Of a stretch of DNA of 13,251 bases, positions 8,802 through 13,251 are shown piece after piece. Source of the DNA: Nitrospira sp. ST-bin4 (GTDB lineage Bacteria > Nitrospirota > Nitrospiria > Nitrospirales > Nitrospiraceae); assembly GCA_002083565.1 (NCBI GenBank), contig MSXM01000027.1:18648-31898 (forward strand). Direction: 5' to 3'. A model generated the notes under the pieces. The model had not been told where the DNA came from. It did no database searches and worked only from the letters and a program-made list of their open reading frames with translations. Every line of letters starts with the position of its first letter. Position 1 is the stretch's first letter. The position numbers and the translations under genes are program-made.

Positions 8802-9017
8802 CTAGCCCACATTATTCATGACGGTTCGTGACGAAACCGCCAAGATGCCAGGCGAGACGGGCATGCGGAGCCCTGAGAGACCGAGGCATACTTGAAACAG
8901 TATGTCGATGGCACGAGGGACGAGCCTGCCTGTTGGCCGCGCAACGCTCGCGGCCAAGCTGGTCGTAGCGGCGTATCGGCGGTTGCAGTAGAAGCGCTCA
9001 TGAATACTATGGGCTAG
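8802..9017. mobile_element. MITE-like non-autonomous element with 20-bp terminal inverted repeats
   Basis: The left end (8802-8821) and the reverse complement of the right end (8998-9017) agree at 18 of 20 bases, both beginning CTAGCCCA and ending ATTCATGA. If the outer CTAG is a target duplication, the repeats proper are 16 bp. The 216-bp interior has no credible coding frame but is rich in secondary structure. It has a perfect 9-bp stem TTGGCCGCG/CGCGGCCAA (8933-8941 with 8949-8957), a 6-bp stem CATACT/AGTATG (8887-8892 with 8899-8904), and a smaller CGGTT/AACCG hairpin next to the left end. Size, ends and lack of a transposase fit a miniature inverted-repeat element. It lies between the two paralogous lipoprotein genes. 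The other copies and the parent transposase are not in this window. Confidence 0.65.
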
Positions 9018-9112
9018 GACAGGGTGCTGAAAGAGAGAACCTGGGTTCAAGTGTACCGTTGCCGCTGGAGAAATTCAGAAGGTCCCCGTGTTGTCTGCCA
9101 GTGGATAGCCAG

Positions 9113-9141
9113 TTGCTTTTGCATTATATGTCCAGTACGGT
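9113..9141 (+). promoter_or_regulatory. Promoter-like element of short lipoprotein paralog
   Basis: TTGCTT (9113-9118), 17-base spacer, TACGGT (9136-9141): the same boxes and spacing as upstream of the long paralog at 6766. It lies 95 bases beyond the right end of the MITE-like element and 29 bases before the GTG start. Initiation near 9148 would leave a leader of only about 23 bases. The conserved sequence shows that the duplication included the upstream region. Confidence 0.42.
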
Positions 9142-9170
9142 GGCGTGAAACTGTCGCAACAGGTTTAGTC

Positions 9171-9827
9171 GTGACCCCTCACAGAACGACACCTTCACTC
9201 CGATCATTCTCCGCCGCATATCTGACCCTGGCCGGATGTACCGTCCTGTTAAGCCCCGGATGCGCCTGGCACCCGGAAGTCCCTCCCAAGGGAGAAGCAC
9301 TGCCCTCTACGGTCACCCTCGAGGCATCTCCTTCCATCGCCACCTCTGCGTCGCCGTCGAAGCTTCGCTTCAAAGCCCTACTGCTCGACGAGAACGGCAA
9401 TTTGTTTCTGGAGAGCGGCGAACGGATTCGGGTGCACGTGGATATCGTCAATACCGGCTCGATCCCGATCCAGAATGCCTCGGCCTCCCTCACCGGCACA
9501 CCGTTGGTCATCGAACAATTCCCGGCGAGAACCCTGACCATTCCACCGCTGCAACCGGGAGAAACCAAATCGCTGGAGTTCGCAGCAACCTTGCCCTCAA
9601 GCCATCAGCCGCAACAAGTCGAGATCCGTGTGTCCGTCACCGAAGCCGGGGGAGCCGCTGCACGGCCTCAGGCGCTGCTGTTCATCATTCAGCCGGCTGG
9701 CGCCGGAGCAGACGGTGTGGATCAGGTTCCATTTCTCGTTTCGGATTTCCACCACCCCCAGTCCTACGTAGTCTCCATGCTCGTCTTATCCAGACTCGCC
9801 GCTCTGACCGTTACTGAAACACCCTGA
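9171..9827 (+). CDS. Short lipoprotein paralog: signal peptide plus CARDB-like domain, caspase-like domain absent
   Basis: Predicted lipoprotein of 218 aa and shortened paralog of the gene at 6834. Its first 31 residues align without gaps to the long copy (AAYLTLAGC...SPGC against AACLSLIGC...IAGC), with Cys31 as the likely acylation site. Its lipobox SPGC is less canonical, and a second LAGC ends at C22. Next comes WHPEVPPKGEALPS, then a direct jump to the CARDB-like domain (about 63-178, from SKLRFKALLLDEN), which is closely similar to the long copy. After YVVSM (199-203) the sequence jumps to LVLSRLAALTVTETP, the counterpart of the long copy's extreme C-terminus. About 172 and 233 residues are thus missing, both in frame. 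An AGG lies seven bases before GTG 9171. The frame stays open back to 9024 without supporting similarity. Function unknown. Confidence 0.78.
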   Translation: MTPHRTTPSLRSFSAAYLTLAGCTVLLSPGCAWHPEVPPKGEALPSTVTLEASPSIATSASPSKLRFKALLLDENGNLFLESGERIRVHVDIVNTGSIPIQNASASLTGTPLVIEQFPARTLTIPPLQPGETKSLEFAATLPSSHQPQQVEIRVSVTEAGGAAARPQALLFIIQPAGAGADGVDQVPFLVSDFHHPQSYVVSMLVLSRLAALTVTETP

Positions 9828-10096
9828 CCGGCCTGATTCATTGGCAAAAAACTCCAAAGTGCATAAAGTAATGTACGCCCCCAGCAGGCACCACACTCTC
9901 CAGTCTCTCTTACTCCACCGGTATCCGCAGAGTCTGTGAAGCGCAGTTACGGATCGGATCGTGAATCGTGCATGGCGCAGAAATAGTGATTCGGCTGTGC
10001 CCTCCGGCCTCTGTTATTCCGGTATCCTCTGCACGCTCTAACCTGAACTTAATGTCTCGACCCACCCTTCACTCGCACCCCGTCGTCGTTTCACAC
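9828..10096. other. Intergenic region with no recognised gene
   Basis: About 270 bases between the convergent short lipoprotein gene and the terminator of the repeat-protein gene. No coding frame with family resemblance is seen, and no plus-strand terminator. The first 80 bases faintly resemble the sequence downstream of the long paralog (an ACGC...CCCCCA stretch, then AGTCTCTCT), suggesting that the duplicated unit included the 3' flank. Confidence 0.5.
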
Positions 10097-10127
10097 AAAA
10101 AAAGGGTGGGGAGTTGCCTCCCCACCC
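10097..10127 (-). terminator. Rho-independent terminator of the beta-sandwich repeat protein gene
   Basis: Read on the minus strand: a perfect 10-bp stem GGGTGGGGAG/CTCCCCACCC with a 4-base loop (GCAA), followed by seven T. It lies 72 bases after the stop codon at 10199. A 10-base palindrome CTCCGCGGAG (10146-10155) sits between the gene and the terminator. Confidence 0.92.
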
Positions 10128-10198
10128 TGCTCGATTTGCACTAATCTCCGCGGAGGGCAATGATGCCCCTCTACCGGCGCTCAGCTTCTCTCGGCTTG

Positions 10199-11989
10199 TT
10201 ATGGACTCGTCACCTGTAAGTTGAGCTTACCGGTGGCAGGCGCCATCGGACTGATCGTGATCGTGTAGAGATCCGGGGTTAGCAGTGTCACCGGGTTCAG
10301 CGCAAAGCTCGTCTCTGATCTCGTCATCTCCGTCTGCAAGATGCCGCTTCGGGTATAGAGGCTCACGGTTAAGCCGTTAAACGTATTGCCGGTGACCTTG
10401 ACCGTGACCTGTTGATTCCCAGGTCCTGCCAGTGTATAGCGGGCATTCTGGCCGGCCCGGCTGATCATGACCGGCGTAGGGGCGGTATTGATCGTCACTG
10501 AACCCGCGACTTCCGTCGACGGGGTCACGGTAATGGCCCCGGTGTGGGTACTGGTTGGATCGACAACAATGGTATAGGTACCGGTGGCCGGCAAGGGGCT
10601 TGGTGCTTTCAACCCTCCACCGCCCCGGCCTACAGTAGTCGAGGCTAAGACCGTCCCATCCTGGTTGAGAAGTGTGATCGTGCTCGATGTGACCGTGACA
10701 GACGAAAACCCTAGATTGACCCATTGTCCGGCCGCACCGCTAAACGTATAGCGCGCCGTGCTGCCCGGCTTGGTGAAATTGATGGGCACCGGGGGGCCGT
10801 CCAACGAGACAGTGCCGATGAGCGGAGACGTGAGTGTCAGCGCCATGCTACCTGTGTTATAGCCGACCGGATCGACCGCGATCGTGTAAGTTCCCGATGC
10901 TGGCAACATCGTCGCCGGATCGAGACTGCCGCCGCTGGGACCGACCGTCGTCGAAACCAAGGTGGTTCCATCCGGATTCAGCATCGATACGACGCTCGAG
11001 GCCGTCGTGACCGAGGTAAGCCCGAGATTCACCCATTGACCGGCTGTGCCATTGAACGTATAGCGGGCTCGCTGGCCTGGCACGCTCAGGGTCGACGTCA
11101 CTGACGCTTCATTGATCAAAATGGTGCCGGAAATATCCGGAGTATTGTAGAGTGCGAGTGTTGCATGACCAAGATCGACATGCCCCGGATCGATCAGCAC
11201 GGCATAGGTGCCGGACGTTGGAAGAACCTGTGTGTCAATCACAGCACCCTGCGATCCAAACGAAGTCGGCGTGCCCAGAACGCCTCCATCCGGCTTGAGA
11301 ATGGAAAGGTACCCGCTTTCGACCGTGACCCCGCTCAGTTGCAGACTCACCGTCTGGCCGGTGGTGCCGGCAAATGTATAACGGGCATTCTGGCCGAACC
11401 GTCCAAAGGCAATCGGGACTGCGGCGCCTTGCGGAGTGATCTCGCCCGTCAATTCAGTCGAAACTGTGACGGTGACATCGCCGGTATAGCTCTCACCCGG
11501 ACTGATTACGATCGTATAGGTGCCGGAGGACGGAAGTGCCGGCAAATCGAGACTGCCGCCCTTGGGTGAAAATGACGCAGCCTTCGTGGCCATTGAATCA
11601 GGGGCCGGCTTATAGGCCGTCCAATAGTAGTGCGTCACCGGGGAGGCGACAATGCTCATCAACGCGCCGTCCGGGCCATAAACCGACGCGCGTCCTTGCG
11701 TCAACGTCGCACCGCTGAAGCCTATATTGATTCTCTGACCGGCCACACCGTCAAATACCATCAAGCCGTTCTTTTTTGGAGTCTTAATCGACGCAGTAAC
11801 GGGGGGACCATCAACTGTGATGCGGCCTGTATATTCGATACTCGCAGCCACGATGCCAGGGGGTGGGGTGATATCGCCAGCATAACTGATATCCGCGACG
11901 ATACTGGGGAGGAGTCCTGCAAACACAATCCCGAGCGCTGCTGTTGCCGCTCGCGCCCGGCACTTCACCCTCTGCCACAAGCTGCGCAT
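10199..11989 (-). CDS. Secreted protein of five tandem beta-sandwich (PPC-like) repeats
   Basis: Predicted exported protein of 596 aa with no catalytic domain. An N-terminal signal peptide (basic start, hydrophobic core about 15-33, cleavage near 37) is followed by five tandem repeats: about 52-177, 178-282, 283-387, 388-491 and 492-596. Each is about 105 residues. A complete unit runs: (G)x-I-x-x-G-x-x-V, then GQxARYTFxGxxGQxVxLxxSxVT, then a LxPDGxxL strand, then LPxSGTYTIxxDP, then TGxxxLT. This resembles bacterial pre-peptidase C-terminal (PPC) type beta-sandwiches. Repeat 1 has an insertion rich in Tyr, Trp and Ala near 117-138, and repeat 5 is the most diverged. The start ATG 11989 has AGGAGA seven bases upstream. 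It has its own promoter and terminator, so it is monocistronic. Likely a surface or extracellular adhesive or structural protein; the partner is unknown. Confidence 0.85.
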   Translation of the reverse strand: MRSLWQRVKCRARAATAALGIVFAGLLPSIVADISYAGDITPPPGIVAASIEYTGRITVDGPPVTASIKTPKKNGLMVFDGVAGQRINIGFSGATLTQGRASVYGPDGALMSIVASPVTHYYWTAYKPAPDSMATKAASFSPKGGSLDLPALPSSGTYTIVISPGESYTGDVTVTVSTELTGEITPQGAAVPIAFGRFGQNARYTFAGTTGQTVSLQLSGVTVESGYLSILKPDGGVLGTPTSFGSQGAVIDTQVLPTSGTYAVLIDPGHVDLGHATLALYNTPDISGTILINEASVTSTLSVPGQRARYTFNGTAGQWVNLGLTSVTTASSVVSMLNPDGTTLVSTTVGPSGGSLDPATMLPASGTYTIAVDPVGYNTGSMALTLTSPLIGTVSLDGPPVPINFTKPGSTARYTFSGAAGQWVNLGFSSVTVTSSTITLLNQDGTVLASTTVGRGGGGLKAPSPLPATGTYTIVVDPTSTHTGAITVTPSTEVAGSVTINTAPTPVMISRAGQNARYTLAGPGNQQVTVKVTGNTFNGLTVSLYTRSGILQTEMTRSETSFALNPVTLLTPDLYTITISPMAPATGKLNLQVTSP

Positions 11990-12095
11990 AGTCGCTCTCC
12001 TATTCGTTAAGCATGATATCCACCGGTTCCCTCAACCACCCGCTGGCGTACCCACTGTCATGGATCACGTCCGCACGCGGATCTGTACGGGCGAC

Positions 12096-12124
12096 TCTAT
12101 ACGCTTTTTTCGTACGAGACGCAA
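12096..12124 (-). promoter_or_regulatory. Sigma70-like promoter of the beta-sandwich repeat protein gene
   Basis: On the minus strand TTGCGT (12119-12124), a 17-base spacer and TATAGA (12096-12101). Initiation near 12090 gives a leader of about 100 bases before ATG 11989. The spacer contains the palindrome CGTACG followed by an A-tract. Upstream, a hairpin CCCCTC-CAAT-GAGGGG lies around 12156-12171 without a T-run, so it is not a terminator. Confidence 0.6.
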
Positions 12125-12294
12125 TCCCTGAATGATTGTGCGGGTGGCCAAATCGCTCCCCTCATTGGAGGGGGTACGGGCTCAAAGCGTATCAGGACAT
12201 GGTACCTGTACAGCCACAAGCCTGCGCAAAAACAGGAAGATCCGGTGAGCGGCAACGCACGGCCTGCGGGAGGCCTTAGTAATTCCGTGGTTCT

Positions 12295-12334
12295 AAAAAA
12301 AAGAGGGCGGGAAGTTTCCTTCCCACCCTCTTTT
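12295..12334 (-). terminator. Rho-independent terminator of the cytochrome c gene
   Basis: Minus strand: stem GAGGGTGGGAAG (12319-12330) with CTTCCCGCCCTC (12303-12314), including one G-T pair, loop GAAA, then eight T (12295-12302). Flanking A and T runs on both sides could also let it act on the plus strand. It starts about 20 bases after the stop codon at 12356. Its stem resembles that of the terminator at 10097. Confidence 0.92.
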
Positions 12335-12355
12335 CAGCCACAAGGCTGGAATCGA

Positions 12356-12802
12356 TTACTCGCCCTTGCAGAAGCTCCGCTCGTAGTTGATGATGTGCCA
12401 GGCTTCTTCTTCCGTCACCGCAGCCGGAATCAAGGACACCATACCGGTGCCCGGGCTGCCGTTCTTGATCACCCACATCAGCTCGCCGTCTTTCCGCTTC
12501 TTGTGGAACTTGCAGTTGGTGAAATCACGCGGGCTCGGATTCAGCATGGCGCCGGCAGGACCATTGCCCTTGCCTTCCTTGCCATGGCAATTGAAGCAGG
12601 TGCCCTTGCCCTCGTAAAACGCCTTTCCCTTGGCGATGCTCTCCGGGGTCGCCTCAACCGGATTCTTCACGGCCTTTGCGTCGGCCATCTGTTCCGCCGG
12701 AACGCGCGGCTTGGTCGGATCTTTTTCTTCCGCTCCGACGATTGAGACCGACAACAGCATCAGCGCTGCACTGACTCCCACAAACTTAGACAGATACCCC
12801 AT
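12356..12802 (-). CDS. Small periplasmic monohaem cytochrome c (class I)
   Basis: Soluble or loosely attached periplasmic electron carrier of 148 aa. A signal peptide (MGYLSKFVGVSAALMLL..., cleavage probably after GA at 23-24) is followed by a Pro/Lys/Glu-rich linker of about 30 residues. The class-I fold then carries one haem motif, CFNCH (C69, C72, H73), and a GTGM segment with Met121 as the likely sixth ligand. The C-terminal helix is EEAWHIINYERSF. Two extra cysteines, C97 and C145, could form a disulphide. Start ATG 12802 has AGGAGG eight bases upstream; an adjacent in-frame GTG (12805) is possible but less likely. It has its own near-consensus promoter and strong terminator, so it is a monocistronic and probably well-expressed gene. 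The respiratory partner is not shown. Confidence 0.94.
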   Translation of the reverse strand: MGYLSKFVGVSAALMLLSVSIVGAEEKDPTKPRVPAEQMADAKAVKNPVEATPESIAKGKAFYEGKGTCFNCHGKEGKGNGPAGAMLNPSPRDFTNCKFHKKRKDGELMWVIKNGSPGTGMVSLIPAAVTEEEAWHIINYERSFCKGE

Positions 12803-12843
12803 CACTTAATCCTCCTTTATGTTGAACCCACCGCACATGATGT

Positions 12844-12856
12844 CGGCATAATGCCG
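12844..12856. promoter_or_regulatory. 13-base palindrome in the cytochrome c leader
   Basis: CGGCAT-A-ATGCCG is a perfect dyad about 40 bases downstream of the predicted transcription start and about 40 bases before the ribosome binding site. The spacing of the arms suits a dimeric DNA-binding protein better than an RNA hairpin. It may equally be chance. Confidence 0.3.
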
Positions 12857-12900
12857 CTGGCTGAATGATTCGTCTCGTAAAAATCAGGCAAAACGGACGG

Positions 12901-12930
12901 ACTATACCAACGCCTTTTAATTGCTGTCAA
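12901..12930 (-). promoter_or_regulatory. Strong sigma70-type promoter of the cytochrome c gene
   Basis: Minus strand: TTGACA, a perfect -35 box (12925-12930), an 18-base AT-rich-to-mixed spacer, and TATAGT (12901-12906), five of six matches to the -10 box. Predicted start near 12894, giving a leader of about 90 bases. This is the best promoter match in the window. Confidence 0.8.
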
Positions 12931-13201
12931 GAAATCGTCCTCTGCCCTTTCTCAATCCATCCTTCCACTCGATCATAAGGGAGATCAAACGTCGTGCCAG
13001 CGTCTGCAGAATAAGATTCGTGGCAATCCAATCACTTACAAATATGGTACCACACACCGCTTCACTTTCGTGACACCTTTGCGCCTCAGTCCTATCCTCC
13101 ATGCCTCATAGTTCGAGGCAAATCACCGTGACTGCCGGAAAAGGCTTAGGGATAGTCGGGAGGGAAGAGAGAAACACAAGCTCCTGGCACGATGAGCCAC
13201 G
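12931..13201. other. Intergenic region with no recognised gene
   Basis: About 270 bases between the cytochrome promoter and the next gene's stop codon. A 61-codon minus-strand frame here overlaps the promoter, has no recognisable features and is not called. An inverted repeat TGCCTC/GAGGCA (13102-13107 with 13115-13120) lacks a T-run on the minus strand, so it is at best a weak terminator for the gene at the right edge. Confidence 0.5.
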
Positions 13202-13251
13202 TTACCGTTTAAGGAGAATTTCCCGCGCAACTTTCCCACTGGGGCCGAATG
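13202..13251 (-). CDS. C-terminal end of a minus-strand gene, probably an AMP-forming acyl-CoA synthetase/ligase
   Basis: Only the last 15 residues and the TAA stop (13202-13204) are visible: FGPSGKVAREILLKR. A G-x-x-GK-(V/I)-x-R-x-x-L pattern at the extreme C-terminus is the usual form of the catalytic-lysine (A10) motif of ANL-superfamily AMP-forming enzymes such as acyl-CoA synthetases. The rest lies beyond the window. The frame choice rests on this motif; the other frames in the fragment give no family resemblance. The length is too small for certainty. Confidence 0.45.
   Translation of the reverse strand, partial: FGPSGKVAREILLKR

Noticed and set aside
8802..9050. Minus-strand open frame inside the MITE-like element
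   Set aside because: It is short, its composition follows the inverted-repeat structure, and it has no transposase motif; the element appears non-coding.
9041..9055. tRNA T-arm-like string GGTTCAAGT next to the MITE-like element
   Set aside because: No acceptor, D-arm or anticodon arm could be found around it, so it is not a tRNA gene and does not support an attachment site.
10156..10174. Hairpin-like GGGCA...TGCCC near the end of the beta-sandwich repeat protein gene as a plus-strand terminator for the short lipoprotein
   Set aside because: The stem is short, has a bulge and is not followed by a T-run. It lies more than 300 bases after the short lipoprotein gene.
12245..12745. Plus-strand open frame opposite the cytochrome c gene
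   Set aside because: It covers the terminator and the haem-motif gene on the other strand; the translation looks like antisense of a coding region.
12917..13102. 61-codon minus-strand open frame upstream of the cytochrome c gene
   Set aside because: It overlaps the strong promoter and has no ribosome site, signal or recognisable motif.

Overview
The window looks like a chromosomal segment of a GC-rich Gram-negative bacterium. The best guess is a Nitrospira-type member of the Nitrospirota. That rests on the mix of multihaem and monohaem c-type cytochromes, Mo-cofactor genes, a lipoprotein and Tat export. No rRNA or other lineage marker is present, so the placement is inference. No tRNA, rRNA, CRISPR array or complete transposase gene was found.

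Region 1 (positions 1-6538, minus strand) is one long, tightly spaced gene run. Read in the direction of transcription it goes: HtrA/DegP-type periplasmic protease, TatC translocase, an Mrp/Nbp35-type Fe-S carrier ATPase, MoeA, MobB, a membrane-anchored hexahaem cytochrome c, and an ABC-transporter ATPase cut by the window edge. The gaps are 84, 40, 22 and 23 bases, then a 17-base overlap, then 21 bases. The order reads like a maturation module for an exported molybdenum/Fe-S redox enzyme: cofactor insertion, Fe-S supply, folded export, electron transfer and periplasmic quality control. In a nitrite oxidiser the obvious client would be a periplasmic Mo enzyme such as nitrite oxidoreductase. 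That link is inference.

Region 2 (6539-9827, plus strand) is divergent from region 1 and holds two tandem paralogous lipoprotein genes. The first (623 aa) has a lipoprotein signal, an unrecognised alpha/beta domain, a CARDB-like beta-sandwich and a caspase-like C-terminal domain. In that domain both catalytic residues appear replaced (His to Gln, Cys to Met). The second (218 aa) is the same protein with two in-frame internal segments missing, one of them almost exactly the caspase-like domain. It keeps the signal peptide, the beta-sandwich and the last 15 or so residues. Both copies share a promoter-like element with the same 17-base spacer. A 216-bp MITE-like element with imperfect 20-bp terminal inverted repeats lies between them.

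Region 3 (9828-13251, minus strand) has two independent, well-delimited transcription units. One encodes a secreted protein made of five roughly 105-residue beta-sandwich repeats. The other encodes a small periplasmic monohaem cytochrome c. Each has a recognisable sigma70-like promoter and a strong GGGTGGG-stem terminator. At the extreme right edge the last residues of another minus-strand gene are visible; they resemble the C-terminal catalytic-lysine segment of an AMP-forming acyl-CoA synthetase/ligase.
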